Source: Lewinellaceae bacterium (GTDB lineage: Bacteria; Bacteroidota; Bacteroidia; Chitinophagales; Saprospiraceae). Taken from it: a stretch of DNA of 64,000 nt. Numbering within the stretch: position 1 is the stretch's first letter; every line of letters begins with the position of its first letter. Shown here piece after piece: positions 24,022 to 33,417 of this stretch. The stretch is taken from contig JACJYG010000007.1 of assembly GCA_020636215.1 (NCBI GenBank), positions 62,001 through 126,000 on the forward strand. Reading direction: 5' to 3'. The translations under genes and the position numbers were made by a program. The notes beneath the pieces were generated by a model, which saw only the letters and a program-made list of their open reading frames with translations, ran no database searches and was not told where the DNA came from.

Positions 24022-25791
24022 ATGGCATCACTCGACAAGAACAAGATCGATTTTTACCTGCTGGGGCGGGTGTTTGGGCTGGCGCGGCCTTACCGGGCTG
24101 TCTTTGCGCTGGCCGTTATTCTAACCGTGGTTTTGGCGCCGCTGGCCACCTTGCGGCCCTGGCTGGTGCAGGACATTGTAGATAACTACATTTTCGTCAA
24201 TGACACCCAGGGGCTGACCCGCATGGCGCTCCTTTTATGCGGGGTGCTCGTGCTGGAAGCCAGCCTGCGGTATGTTTTTATTTACTCCACCAGCTGGCTG
24301 GGGCAGGCCGTTATTCGGGACCTTCGGGTGCGCGTCTTCAAACACATCACCAGCCTTCGGTTGAGCTATTTCGACCGGACGCCCATTGGAACCTCCACCA
24401 CTCGAACGATCAACGATATTGAAGCTATCAATACGGTCTTTTCCCAGGGGTCCATCACCATCATTGCCGACCTGATCATGTTGATGACGGTGCTGGGAGT
24501 GATGTTATTCACCAGTTGGAAGCTAACGCTCGTTTGCCTGACGACCATGCCCTTTCTGATCATCGCCAGTTATATTTTCAAGGAAAAGGTAAAAGTCTCT
24601 TTCCAGCGGGTGCGCACGGAAATATCCCGGATGAATGCCTTTTTGCAGGAGCGCATCACCGGGATGCGGATCGTACAGATCTTCAATGCCGAAGATCAGG
24701 AGATGAGCAAATTCCGCAAGATCAACCGGGAGTATACGCAGGCCAACCTGGACTCCATTCTCTATTACGCCGTATTTTTTCCGGTGGTGGAGATCATCGC
24801 CGCCGCTTCGCTGGGCCTGATGATCTGGTGGGGCGCTCAGGATGCTCTGCGCGCCGGCGGGGTGACCCTGGGCGCGCTGGTAGCCTTCCCCATTTATCTG
24901 GACATGTTGTTCCGGCCGATCCGGACGGTGGCCAACAACTTCAATACGCTTCAGATGGGCCTGGTGGCCTCCGAGCGGGTCTTCGGGGTGCTGGACCGCA
25001 CCGACCACATCGAGAACAACGGCACAGCCAGGCCGGAAAGGCTGGAGGGAGACGTCACCTTCGAACACGTCTGGTTTGCTTATAACGACAAGGAATACAT
25101 CCTTAAAGATATCAATTTCCGAATCCGGCGGGGCGAAACCCTGGCGCTGGTGGGCAGCACCGGTTCGGGTAAGACCACGATCATTAATATCCTCAGCCGC
25201 TTTTATGATATCGACCAGGGCAATATCCGAATTGATGGCGTCGATATCCGGGAGTTCGAGTTGGAGGCCCTGCGACGGCGCATCGGTATCGTACTACAGG
25301 ATGTTTTCCTGTTCTCTGGTTCCGTCCTGGAAAACATTACCCTGCGCGACCCGCGTTACAGCCGGGAAGAAGTCATCGAAGCGTCCAAAATGATTGGGGC
25401 CCATGAGTTCATTGAGCGGCTGCCCGGGGGGTACGACTATCAGGTCATGGAGCGCGGCGCCACTCTGTCGATGGGCCAGCGGCAACTCATTTCCTTTGTC
25501 CGTGCCCTGGTTTTCGACCCCGATATTCTCATTCTGGACGAAGCGACCTCTTCGATCGACCCCGAAACGGAGTCGGTCATCCAATACGCCATTGAAAAAC
25601 TCATTGCCCGGCGCACTTCCATTATCATTGCCCACCGCTTGTCGACCATCCGTCATGCGGATAATATCCTGTTGCTCAGTAAAGGCGAGGTCAAAGAGTT
25701 CGGCCCCCACGAAGAGCTGCTCAAGATCGAGAACGGCCACTACCGGAATTTGTACGAAATGCAGTTCCTGCAGGTAGCAGGGGAAGACTGA
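24022..25791 (+). CDS. ABC exporter, fused permease and ATPase (MsbA-like)
   Basis: A 589-aa half-transporter working as a homodimer. ATG 24022 (MASLDKNKIDFYLLGRVFGL) is preferred over a longer frame whose first 36 residues come from non-coding-looking DNA. Six membrane helices (~20-310) precede the nucleotide-binding domain: Walker A GSTGSGKTT, Q-loop VLQDVFLFSG, signature variant LSMGQRQ (in place of LSGGQ), Walker B ILILDEATSSID, and the H-loop IAHRLSTI. The substitution of Met for Gly in the signature (LSMGQ) is seen in a subset of Bacteroidota exporters. Substrate is likely a lipid or drug; not determinable here. Confidence 0.92.
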   Translation: MASLDKNKIDFYLLGRVFGLARPYRAVFALAVILTVVLAPLATLRPWLVQDIVDNYIFVNDTQGLTRMALLLCGVLVLEASLRYVFIYSTSWLGQAVIRDLRVRVFKHITSLRLSYFDRTPIGTSTTRTINDIEAINTVFSQGSITIIADLIMLMTVLGVMLFTSWKLTLVCLTTMPFLIIASYIFKEKVKVSFQRVRTEISRMNAFLQERITGMRIVQIFNAEDQEMSKFRKINREYTQANLDSILYYAVFFPVVEIIAAASLGLMIWWGAQDALRAGGVTLGALVAFPIYLDMLFRPIRTVANNFNTLQMGLVASERVFGVLDRTDHIENNGTARPERLEGDVTFEHVWFAYNDKEYILKDINFRIRRGETLALVGSTGSGKTTIINILSRFYDIDQGNIRIDGVDIREFELEALRRRIGIVLQDVFLFSGSVLENITLRDPRYSREEVIEASKMIGAHEFIERLPGGYDYQVMERGATLSMGQRQLISFVRALVFDPDILILDEATSSIDPETESVIQYAIEKLIARRTSIIIAHRLSTIRHADNILLLSKGEVKEFGPHEELLKIENGHYRNLYEMQFLQVAGED

Positions 25792-25811
25792 AGGGGAAGG
25801 AAAGGGGAGTG

Positions 25812-25965
25812 GATCCTATTTGATCCTATTGATCCTATTGATTCTATTTGATACTATTGATGCTGTTGATGCTGTTGCTACACTAGCATCCATAGCATCT
25901 ACAGTATCCACAGTATCCACAGCATCGATAGCATCGATAGCATCGATAGCATCGATAGCATCCAC
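25812..25965. repeat. two opposed nonamer arrays between convergent genes
   Basis: Seven forward copies of GATnCTnTT (25812-25876) face nine copies of the reverse-complement type AGnATCnAn (25885-25965), with an 8-bp spacer. Four successive copies are exactly AGCATCGAT. The two arms can pair into one long imperfect hairpin located between the stops of two convergent genes (25791 and 25979). Confidence 0.85.
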
Positions 25966-25978
25966 AGTACCCCCACGC

Positions 25979-26923
25979 TCAGTATCCGTTTTCCAACGCC
26001 CGGATCAGAAAAAAACCATCATTCCCTTTTTTCTGGTACAGGGGCATGAGAATGCGCCCATCTGCCTGCGCCTGGATGGGCCCATGGCGGTCGTAGGCGA
26101 GGATTTCCCCTTTTTGAACAGGCTGAAAGTTTTCGTAATCCGGCATCATGTGGAATTTATCACCTGGGTGTATGGAGTGGCACATGATCAATTCCAGTAC
26201 CTTGGGCAGGTTTTTGGAATATTCGATAAGCAGGGCGTCATGGCGGTTCTCCACATCTTGCGCCCGCACACAGCCCAGGGTGCGCATGCAGTTGATGGAG
26301 GCGGCAATGGCGCGGTTAACGGAAAGTGGATCGTTGTGTTGGCCGGATTCGAATCCCACGGCAACCGTCTTGCGGCCGAAATTTTCGGAATTGAAATAGT
26401 GCAGGGTAGTGCCCTGAATGCCTTCCAACATGCCTTTGACGACGGGGGCATGCAGTTCTACCGCCATTTTTACACTTTCGGGGTCATCGGTAGCGATCGA
26501 GAAAATGCCGCCGGAGGCAGTGGTGGTATGGAGGTCGAGCAGGACGATCTTTTCAGGTTGGTAGTCGGCAATTTCCCATTCGATAAGGGAAAGAAGTTCC
26601 CGTAGTTCGAGTTCTTCGGAGAGGAGTGTTTCCGGAACAGCAGCTTTAATGCGGCTTACGTTCTCTGGTGTCCAGAGGCGGTTGAGGTCTTTGTCGATAA
26701 AGCGGGTTTTTTCGCGGATGGCGCGCAGGTTGCCGCGCAGGCCGAGGATGCGCCCGCAGAAGGTGAAATTGGGATTGGCGTGTGGTTCTAATTCGAGTAG
26801 TTTGAAAAGAATTTCCAGGGCCTGCACTCCTGCCGGTTCGTTACCGTGCATGCCACCTACGCAGATAAGGAGTGGCCCTTTTTTTTGTCCGGTGTGCTTT
26901 CCAATCAGGCGTTCTATGTCCAT
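25979..26923 (-). CDS. succinylglutamate desuccinylase/aspartoacylase family zinc hydrolase
   Basis: A 314-aa cytoplasmic M14-like hydrolase. The zinc motif GGMHGNEPAG (~23-32; His and Glu) and the third-ligand strand LLDLHTTTASGG are plain, and the ENVSRIKAAV and NRLWTPE regions fit the AstE/AspA family. These enzymes remove acyl groups from N-acyl amino acids. Its exact substrate is unknown and no arginine-catabolism genes are adjacent. The C-terminus (MPDYENFQPVQKGEILAYD) forms the beta domain typical of the family. Monocistronic; convergent with the ABC exporter across the nonamer arrays. Confidence 0.88.
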   Translation of the reverse strand: MDIERLIGKHTGQKKGPLLICVGGMHGNEPAGVQALEILFKLLELEPHANPNFTFCGRILGLRGNLRAIREKTRFIDKDLNRLWTPENVSRIKAAVPETLLSEELELRELLSLIEWEIADYQPEKIVLLDLHTTTASGGIFSIATDDPESVKMAVELHAPVVKGMLEGIQGTTLHYFNSENFGRKTVAVGFESGQHNDPLSVNRAIAASINCMRTLGCVRAQDVENRHDALLIEYSKNLPKVLELIMCHSIHPGDKFHMMPDYENFQPVQKGEILAYDRHGPIQAQADGRILMPLYQKKGNDGFFLIRALENGY

Positions 26924-26977
26924 TTCGAGAGCCGCTTTATGGCTTTGTTTTAATTGTTTGTATTGCGCTCCTCCGGC

Positions 26978-27580
26978 CTATGGGGTATGCCATTTCCACA
27001 GGTAGCGGCAGGCGTAGCTGCGGTAGGGGCGCCAGGGGCCTGCGATAACCGCCATTCGTTCTTTTAAGGCCTTCCCATTCTCTGCAAGCCCGTACAGGCG
27101 GGCAATGGCCTGTTGTATCCCAAGGTCATCCAACGGGAATACATCGGGCCGTTCCAGGGTGAACATCAGGAGCATTTCTACGGTCCAGCGGCCAACTCCT
27201 TTGATCTGGGTGAGGTGTTGAATGATAGCCTCGTCGGCCCAATCGTTCCAGGCTTTGCCTTCCAGATGGCCTTCCAGGAAAAAACGGGCGACGTTCTGAA
27301 CGTAGCCCAGTTTCTGGCGCGATAAGCCGGCAGCGCGCAACGGGCCGGCGTCCATCCCGGCCAATGCGGCGGCGTGGGGGTATCCATCGGGGAAGAGGCT
27401 GAGGAAACGCGCGTAAATAGTACTGGCGGCTTTGCCAGATAACTGCTGGTAAATAATAGCACGCACCAGCCCGTGATAGAGGTCGCCATCGGCGCTGAGT
27501 GGCGGCAGGTCAACGGAAGCCAATACTTCCCTTAACCGATCATCCTGTCGTAGATGTTCGATTGCCCTGGAATGTTCCAT
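26978..27580 (-). CDS. DNA-3-methyladenine glycosylase, AlkA-type (HhH-GPD)
   Basis: A 200-aa base-excision repair enzyme. The helix-hairpin-helix is IKGVGRWTVEMLLMF, and the catalytic Asp lies in FPLDDLGIQQA about 20 residues later, as in AlkA. YHGLVRAIIYQQLSGKAAST is the conserved first helical part. It lacks the N-terminal beta domain of E. coli AlkA, so it matches the short AlkA/MAG form common in bacteria. It excises alkylated purines. Confidence 0.92.
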   Translation of the reverse strand: MEHSRAIEHLRQDDRLREVLASVDLPPLSADGDLYHGLVRAIIYQQLSGKAASTIYARFLSLFPDGYPHAAALAGMDAGPLRAAGLSRQKLGYVQNVARFFLEGHLEGKAWNDWADEAIIQHLTQIKGVGRWTVEMLLMFTLERPDVFPLDDLGIQQAIARLYGLAENGKALKERMAVIAGPWRPYRSYACRYLWKWHTP

Positions 27581-27697
27581 TCGGCGAATATACAGAAAGT
27601 TCGATATGTCTGGGACCTAAAAGAAAACAGAAAGAAGAGTGTTGTTCGAGGTAAGTCAGAAATGCCCGAAGGCGGAGATGGTTTGATGGGGTGGGGG

Positions 27698-28159
27698 TCA
27701 GGCGACAGCGGAAGCCTTGTTCGGTTTTGAGAGGCGGAGTTCCAGGTATTGAGCCTGAAAGCCCAGCTTCTGATAAAGTTTCAGCGCGGGATTGTCCGGC
27801 TCGACATGCATGGCCACATCGCCGTCGGCATAGCGGATGGCTTTTTGCAGCAAAGCCTCGACGAGGGCTTCCTCTTCGTGGTCTTTGTGGAGGCTGACGA
27901 AAACGAAGAGGTTCTTCGGATTGTAACTCTCCATACCGGTGCGGTTGGCGACAACCACCCCTACGATCTGCCGGTCGATTTCTGCAGTCAGGACAAAACC
28001 ACCAAAGGACGGCTTTAGCTTCACAGCGTACTCCACGGCTTCCAGGATGCTTTGCCGGTTGGAATGGCTGTTGTGGCCGCACAGGAAATGGACCACCTTG
28101 CTCTTCTCCATGGCGTTGATCCCGGAGAAGGCGTCGTACAAATTAAATTGGTATGACAT
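27698..28159 (-). CDS. GNAT family N-acetyltransferase
   Basis: A 153-aa single-domain acetyltransferase. GGFVLTAEIDRQIVGVVVAN forms the central strands, LFVFVSLHKDHEEEALVEAL is the acetyl-CoA-binding region in a weak form of R/QxxGxG/A, and MHVEPDNPALKLYQKLGFQA is the canonical motif B end. Substrate unknown. It is monocistronic and upstream of the MITE-like element. Confidence 0.82.
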   Translation of the reverse strand: MSYQFNLYDAFSGINAMEKSKVVHFLCGHNSHSNRQSILEAVEYAVKLKPSFGGFVLTAEIDRQIVGVVVANRTGMESYNPKNLFVFVSLHKDHEEEALVEALLQKAIRYADGDVAMHVEPDNPALKLYQKLGFQAQYLELRLSKPNKASAVA

Positions 28160-28668
28160 AACTCTCTCTTTTAGGCCGTAAAAATCAATAGGTTATAAAA
28201 GTAGAAGATTTTTTCGGGCTTTTAAATTTTCCGAATCGAAATTTCCATTAATTGTGTTGATTATCAACAGGAAAGAAGGTGTTTCCTCGAAATATTGGAA
28301 CAAAAATGAATATGGACTGCGGGCCAGTCAATGGGTGAAATGTCGTCAACTTTAGAATATCAAGCGTGGTTGTAAGGGGATGACTTCCCGCTCATCCCCT
28401 TACTTTTCGGGGCTTCCAATTTAGGAGGTGAACTCGAAGTCACCTCCTAAAAAGCTCACCATTCCTTAAGTTGACGCCATTGGTCAATGGGTGGCCCGCA
28501 TGGGCTTTTCCAGGATGCCATTCCTTCAAATGAGCAATTGGGGCTTGATGGGAACAACAGTAGATATAGAATGAAAATGTACGGAATGCAAGCTGCCTCA
28601 CCAAAGCTGTGACGATTATCACCCCAATTTCAGGGTATTAAAGCTAAATTAGCCGCAAAAAAAATAGT
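28160..28668. other. 509-bp interval holding a MITE-like element
   Basis: Besides the element at 28327-28493 I see no gene. The S8 protease gene starts at the right end, after an A-rich stretch. Confidence 0.6.
28327..28493. mobile_element. MITE-like element with direct repeats, inverted ends and two perfect hairpins
   Basis: An 11-bp direct repeat GTCAATGGGTG (28327-28337 and 28483-28493) encloses imperfect inverted ends (AATGTCGTCAACTTTAG and its partner around 28466-28480). Inside are two perfect stems: GTAAGGGGATGA paired with 28392-28403, and TTAGGAGGTGA paired with 28440-28450. No coding capacity. Positions 28339-28389 recur inverted at 44104-44154 with 50 of 51 bases equal. Confidence 0.7.
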
Positions 28669-30447
28669 ATGAAAAAGACGCTTCTGTTGGCACTGTTGTT
28701 CCTCCCCTTACTGGCCTGGAAAAACGAGGACAATGATGCCTGGAAAAAGAAAGTGGATGCCTCGCTCCTGGAGAAAGTAGCCAATGGGGAAACAGCCAGC
28801 TTTCTTATCCTGATGATGGAACAGGCGGATGTAAGCGACAGCCGCAAACTTAAAACCAAAACAGAAAAAGGCGCTTTTGTATTTGGCCGCCTCCGCCAAA
28901 CCGCCCGGCAATCGCAGGCAGCTGCTATCGCTTTGCTGGAACAGGAGAAGGCCCCCTACCGCTCCTTTTTCATTGTCAATATCATACAGTCCAAAGGGGG
29001 AATGGAACTCATCCGGAAAGTGGCGGAACTGGAATCCGTCGCCCATGTCCAGGATAATCCTACCGTAAAATTGGAGGAGCCAATGCCGGAGGAAGGCTCT
29101 CTCGACGCCATTGGCCTGCGCGACGGCCTGGAATGGGGTGTGGAAAAGATCAATGCCGACGATGTATGGGCTATGGGATATAATGGACAGGGCGTCGTCG
29201 TTGGCGGCCAGGATACGGGTTACGAATGGGATCACCCCGCTATTAAGAGCAAATACCGGGGCTGGAATGGCGCCACCGCCGACCACAACTACAACTGGCA
29301 TGATGCTATCCATGAGATCAGCCCTTTGCACGGAGATTCAACGACCGACCCCAGCCTCAATCCATGTGGATTGGATAGTCCGGTACCCTGCGACGACCAC
29401 AACCACGGCACCCATACGATGGGAACCATGGTTGGCGACGAAAGCGACCAGGCCAAAAAGATCGGCGTGGCGCCCGGCGCCCACTGGATCGCCTGCCGGA
29501 ATATGGAACGGGGGTATGGTTCGCCTTCTACCTACATCGAGTGCTTCGAATGGTTTCTGGCGCCGACCGACTTGAACAATGAAAATCCCGACCCCAGCAA
29601 GGCGCCTCATGTGATCAACAATTCCTGGAGCTGCCCGGAGTTGGAAGGCTGCAATCCTTCCAACTTTGTATCCATGCAAATAGCTGTTGACAACCTCAAG
29701 GCGGCCGGTGTTGTCGTAGTGGTCTCGGCTGGTAATGAAGGCAGCAGTTGTTCCACGGTCAATACGCCGGCGGCTATGTTGGAGAATAGCTTTTCGATCG
29801 GCGCCACGATGCAGAACGACACGATTGCCGGTTTCAGCAGCCGCGGCCCGGTGCTGGTAGACGGCAGCGGACGGTTGAAGCCCGATGTGGCGGCGCCGGG
29901 CGTCGGTGTACGCTCCTGCATCCGCAATGGCGGTTTCGCTACTTATTCGGGTACGAGCATGGCCGGGCCCCACGTCGCCGGCTTGGTTGCCCTGATCATC
30001 TCCGCCAACCCGGCGTTGGCCGGACAGGTGGAACAGATCGAAACGATCATCGAGCAAACGGCCAGGCCCATGTTGAGTAACCAAAGTTGCGGCGAATTCT
30101 CCGGTATGGAAGTGCCCAACGCTGTTTATGGTTACGGCCGCGTCGATGCGCTGGCGGCTGTGATGGCGGCCCTGGAAGTGGTCGACGATAAGGAGGTGTC
30201 CGGTGGGGTGACGGTCAAAGTATTGCCCAATCCTGCCCGCGAGCAGGCCGTGATTGCCGCCGAAGGGCTGGAAGGCCCCGCCCAACTGCGGGTATTTGCT
30301 CTTTCCGGACAGTTAATGTACCAATCGGCCTGGGCGCCGGGGCAGGCCTATGAAACCATAAACCTCAACAACTGGCCGGTTGGCATCTATCTTTACCGCC
30401 TGGCTTCCGGTGGGCGCACCTGGACGGGGAAGTTGGCTAAACAGTAG
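28669..30447 (+). CDS. secreted subtilisin-like serine protease with T9SS type A sorting domain
   Basis: A 592-aa S8 peptidase. After a signal peptide (MKKTLLLALLFLPLLAW) comes a propeptide-like domain (~20-135). The catalytic triad is Asp182 (GGQDTGYEWDHP), His246 (DHNHGTHTMG) and Ser430 (YSGTSMAGPHVAG), with the oxyanion Asn in HVINNSWS. The C-terminal ~85 residues (VKVLPNPAREQAVI...VGIYLYRLASGGRTWTGKLAK) are a type A T9SS sorting domain, so the enzyme is delivered to the outer surface. The DevA gene starts 5 bp after its stop, indicating an operon with the exporter genes. Confidence 0.94.
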   Translation: MKKTLLLALLFLPLLAWKNEDNDAWKKKVDASLLEKVANGETASFLILMMEQADVSDSRKLKTKTEKGAFVFGRLRQTARQSQAAAIALLEQEKAPYRSFFIVNIIQSKGGMELIRKVAELESVAHVQDNPTVKLEEPMPEEGSLDAIGLRDGLEWGVEKINADDVWAMGYNGQGVVVGGQDTGYEWDHPAIKSKYRGWNGATADHNYNWHDAIHEISPLHGDSTTDPSLNPCGLDSPVPCDDHNHGTHTMGTMVGDESDQAKKIGVAPGAHWIACRNMERGYGSPSTYIECFEWFLAPTDLNNENPDPSKAPHVINNSWSCPELEGCNPSNFVSMQIAVDNLKAAGVVVVVSAGNEGSSCSTVNTPAAMLENSFSIGATMQNDTIAGFSSRGPVLVDGSGRLKPDVAAPGVGVRSCIRNGGFATYSGTSMAGPHVAGLVALIISANPALAGQVEQIETIIEQTARPMLSNQSCGEFSGMEVPNAVYGYGRVDALAAVMAALEVVDDKEVSGGVTVKVLPNPAREQAVIAAEGLEGPAQLRVFALSGQLMYQSAWAPGQAYETINLNNWPVGIYLYRLASGGRTWTGKLAKQ

Positions 30448-30452
30448 TACTA

Positions 30453-31130
30453 ATGGCTGAAGTGCTCGCACGGCTGGAACAAGCAAAAAAAGTCTATCAG
30501 ACCGGCGATACGCGGATCGTAGCGCTGGATCATACCTCCATGGAGGTGCGCAGCCACGAGCTGGTGCTGCTCGAGGGGCCTTCGGGTTCGGGCAAGACAA
30601 CCCTGCTTTCGCTGCTGGGCTGTGTGATTTATCCTACGGAAGGAAAAGTGATGGTCAGGAGTACATACACCACCGGCCTGACCGACCGGCAGCTTTCGCG
30701 GCTGCGCCTTCAACATATTGGGTTTGTATTTCAGAATTTCAACCTTATTGCGCCATTCACGGCCCTCGATAATGTAGCCTTTCCTCTCCGGCTGATGGGC
30801 AAGAGCGGGCGGCAGGCCCGGCGCGAGGCGCTCCAGCAACTGGAAAAGCTCGGGATGGCCGACCGCCGCTTCAACCGCCCTCGGGAGCTTTCGGGGGGGC
30901 AGAAACAACGGGTCGCTATTGCCCGCGCCCTGGTTACCAATCCGGGAATATTACTTTGTGACGAGCCTACTGCCTCGCTCGATCATGGCTCGCTGGAAAA
31001 AGTGATGGAAGAATTGAAAATGCTGAGCCAGGAAGGCAAGGCAGTTGTCGTCGTTACCCATGACCCACGCCTGGAATCCTATGCCGATAGGGTAGTGAGT
31101 ATGGAGGATGGGAGGGTAGTCAATACCTGA
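30453..31130 (+). CDS. ABC transporter ATPase, DevA/LolD/MacB type
   Basis: A 225-aa ATPase. Walker A GPSGSGKTT (~45-53), Q-loop FVFQNFNLIAPFTAL, signature LSGGQKQR, Walker B GILLCDEPTASLD, and H-loop VVTHDPRLE. The LIAPFTALDNVAFPLRL stretch is typical of the MacB/DevA family that powers mechanotransmission-type efflux. It is followed by a DevB-like adaptor and DevC-like permease. It begins 5 bp after the protease stop. Confidence 0.93.
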   Translation: MAEVLARLEQAKKVYQTGDTRIVALDHTSMEVRSHELVLLEGPSGSGKTTLLSLLGCVIYPTEGKVMVRSTYTTGLTDRQLSRLRLQHIGFVFQNFNLIAPFTALDNVAFPLRLMGKSGRQARREALQQLEKLGMADRRFNRPRELSGGQKQRVAIARALVTNPGILLCDEPTASLDHGSLEKVMEELKMLSQEGKAVVVVTHDPRLESYADRVVSMEDGRVVNT

Positions 31131-31191
31131 CCGTCTCAAATGAGTCGGTTAAAAATAGTTGGAGAGGGGATTGGAATAAAACGCAAAGCAT

Positions 31192-32169
31192 ATGTATCCT
31201 TCTTATTACACCACATCGCGTTGTTGGCTAGTCCTTGTACCGGCCCTGTTAATGGGTTGTGGAAGTGGGGAAGCAGGCGGGGAAAAGACTCCGGCAGAAA
31301 GCCGGCAGGCGGTCATCCAGCGCCTGGACAGGCCGGCGGAGGTGGCGGCTTTGGGGGAAGTAATTCCTGAAAAAGAAGTGCTGGAACTGTCCTTTGAGGG
31401 GAGTGGCCGTATCCAAAGTATCTATTTCGGCGAGGGCCAGCGGGCGCAAGCCAATGATCCGCTCATTGTGTTGGATGCGGCGCTGGAGGGCAATCAGTTG
31501 CAGGCGCTGGACGCCCAGTTGGAAAGCATCCGGCTGGAGCAGGAAGACGCCAGGGCGCTGGCTGCCTACTATCGGGAGGTGCTGGTGCAGCAGGAACAAA
31601 CCTACCAACGGCGCCAGCGTTCGGTCGATGCCAATGCCCTGCCTGCCAGCGAGCTGGACCAGATCGGGCTCGACTTGAAAAATACCCGCAACCAGATTGC
31701 CAGCCAGGAGCGGCGCCTCAGGCAGTTGGATGCCCAGGCACAGGAAGTGCGCATTAAGAAAGAGGAGGTGCGCCTCCTCCAAAAGCAGAAAATACTGAAG
31801 GCTCCCGGAGAAGGAACCGTCCTGGAATGGAAAGTCAGAGAAGGGGCTACCGTGGCGGCCTATGAAGTGGTGGGCGAATTCGCCCCCGCCGGCCCGCTCA
31901 TCGTTGAAGGCGAGGTGGATGAATATTTCGCTACTCAGGTAGAAGTGGGCCAGCCGGCTATTCTGCGCCGCGAAGGTTATCCGGATACACTGGCCAGCGG
32001 ACAGGTCATCTTTACCGCTCCGAACCTGAGCCGGAAGTCTCTCTTCTCCGCAGATAATTCCGAGTTTGAAGACCTGCAGGTTCGCCGTATCAAGATCCGG
32101 GTGGAAGACGGCAGCCGGCTGCTGCTGGGTATGAAAGTGGAAGCAGTCATTAAGACGGGAAACAAATAA
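31192..32169 (+). CDS. periplasmic adaptor (HlyD/DevB-type) lipoprotein
   Basis: A 325-aa membrane fusion protein with a lipobox (ALLMGC). VAALGEVIPEKEVLELSFEG opens the lipoyl domain, a long coiled coil (~110-200; LDAQLESIRLEQEDARALAA to VRIKKEEVRLLQKQKI) forms the hairpin, and ILKAPGEGTVLEWKVREGATV returns through the lipoyl half. A beta-barrel domain ends the protein. It bridges the inner-membrane permease and a TolC-type channel. Order ATPase-adaptor-permease, close spacing and the family all support a DevBCA-type exporter. Confidence 0.9.
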   Translation: MYPSYYTTSRCWLVLVPALLMGCGSGEAGGEKTPAESRQAVIQRLDRPAEVAALGEVIPEKEVLELSFEGSGRIQSIYFGEGQRAQANDPLIVLDAALEGNQLQALDAQLESIRLEQEDARALAAYYREVLVQQEQTYQRRQRSVDANALPASELDQIGLDLKNTRNQIASQERRLRQLDAQAQEVRIKKEEVRLLQKQKILKAPGEGTVLEWKVREGATVAAYEVVGEFAPAGPLIVEGEVDEYFATQVEVGQPAILRREGYPDTLASGQVIFTAPNLSRKSLFSADNSEFEDLQVRRIKIRVEDGSRLLLGMKVEAVIKTGNK

Positions 32170-32177
32170 TCTCCCCT

Positions 32178-33296
32178 ATGTTCCAACAGGCCTTACAATT
32201 CATGCGGTACGACAAGCCCAAGACCATTGGAGCGGTGCTGGGCGTCATTGTGGCCATCTTTCTGATCGGGCAGCAGGCGGGGATTTTCATATTCCTCACC
32301 GGCCTGATGACAACACTGGTGGACCACTCCAGTGCGGATATATGGGTGACCAGCAACAAAGCCCTGGAGGCAAACCGTTTGGGGACGCTGGACATGAGTT
32401 ATGCGCGGGAACTGAAGTCCATTCCCGGAATAAGGGAAGTGTCGCCGATGGTAGTGGCCGGTGCGAGCGCCCGCTTGAGCAATGGCGAGCAGCTGCCCGT
32501 TCAGCTGGTTGGGCCGGGAGCGCCGGAGTTTCTGATCGAGCCCTGGCGTATTGTAGAGGGGGAGGTGTCTGGCCTGCTCGACAAGGGCGGTATTTCTGTC
32601 GATGTTTTTGACCTGAAAAGCATCGACGAACTTCATGTCGGGGAACCACTGGAGATCAATGGGGAGCGTGTTTATGTCAAAATTGTCACCAGTGGCGCCC
32701 GAGGCTTTGGCGGCAGCCTGGTCCTGACTACTGCGGAGCGGGCCCGCCATTTGGGTAAGGTTGATCCCAATACCGCTTCAGCCCTTCTGATCACAGTGAA
32801 AGAAGGGTATTCGGTAGATAGTGTAGTCGCACAGATCAATAAAAGTTTCTTCGGCATTCGCGCCTGGGAACGGGAAGCATTCTCCAGCCAAACCCGGAAG
32901 GTGAACCTCGGTAACAGCGGCATCGGCACTTCCACTTTCACCCTTATCATTTTCGCTATCCTGTCGGGCATGGTCATCATCGGGTTGACACTTTACTCGG
33001 CGGCGATCGAACGCCTCAACGATTTTGCCACCATGAAGGCAATCGGCGCTTCCAACGGTTACGTCACCCGGATCATTATCATGCAGGCCTTGCTCATTGC
33101 TACGGTGGGCTTTATCCTGGCTGCCTTTCTGCTGGTCGGGTTCCAGTTGGGAATTGCCAATGCCGGCATCTTTTTCGACTACGGATGGAAACTCTGGCTG
33201 GGCCTGATAGTAGCCACGCTGGTGCTTTCCCTGGGCGGGGCGCTGCTTGCGGTTAACCGTATCCGGAAAGTGGAGCCGGCCTCCGTTTTTCGTTGA
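32178..33296 (+). CDS. FtsX-like ABC permease (DevC/MacB type)
   Basis: A 372-aa permease with a first membrane helix (~18-42), a large periplasmic domain (~45-250) and three C-terminal helices (~255-275, 300-325, 340-360) of the FtsX fold. ATMKAIGASNGYVTRIII is the conserved cytoplasmic coupling segment. It starts 8 bp after the adaptor's stop. Together with the ATPase and adaptor it would move a hydrophobic substrate from the periplasm or inner membrane outward through the TolC-like channel next door. Confidence 0.9.
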   Translation: MFQQALQFMRYDKPKTIGAVLGVIVAIFLIGQQAGIFIFLTGLMTTLVDHSSADIWVTSNKALEANRLGTLDMSYARELKSIPGIREVSPMVVAGASARLSNGEQLPVQLVGPGAPEFLIEPWRIVEGEVSGLLDKGGISVDVFDLKSIDELHVGEPLEINGERVYVKIVTSGARGFGGSLVLTTAERARHLGKVDPNTASALLITVKEGYSVDSVVAQINKSFFGIRAWEREAFSSQTRKVNLGNSGIGTSTFTLIIFAILSGMVIIGLTLYSAAIERLNDFATMKAIGASNGYVTRIIIMQALLIATVGFILAAFLLVGFQLGIANAGIFFDYGWKLWLGLIVATLVLSLGGALLAVNRIRKVEPASVFR

Positions 33297-33417
33297 TTCA
33301 GAGGGCAGGCGCGGTGGCTCCGTCGGTTCACAGTTTTTGTTTCTGGAGGCAATCCTTGATTTAGGGGGGCTTTCAGGCAATTTGGAATTTCAACTATTCA
33401 ATTGAATCCGGCTACTT

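Noticed and set aside
25812..25965. CRISPR array
   Set aside because: No unique spacers between repeats; the units are contiguous 9-mers. The same applies to the other short-period arrays.
25820..26605. 261-aa plus-strand frame beginning with Ile/Ala/Ser repeats
   Set aside because: Nonamer array followed by antisense of the aspartoacylase-like gene.
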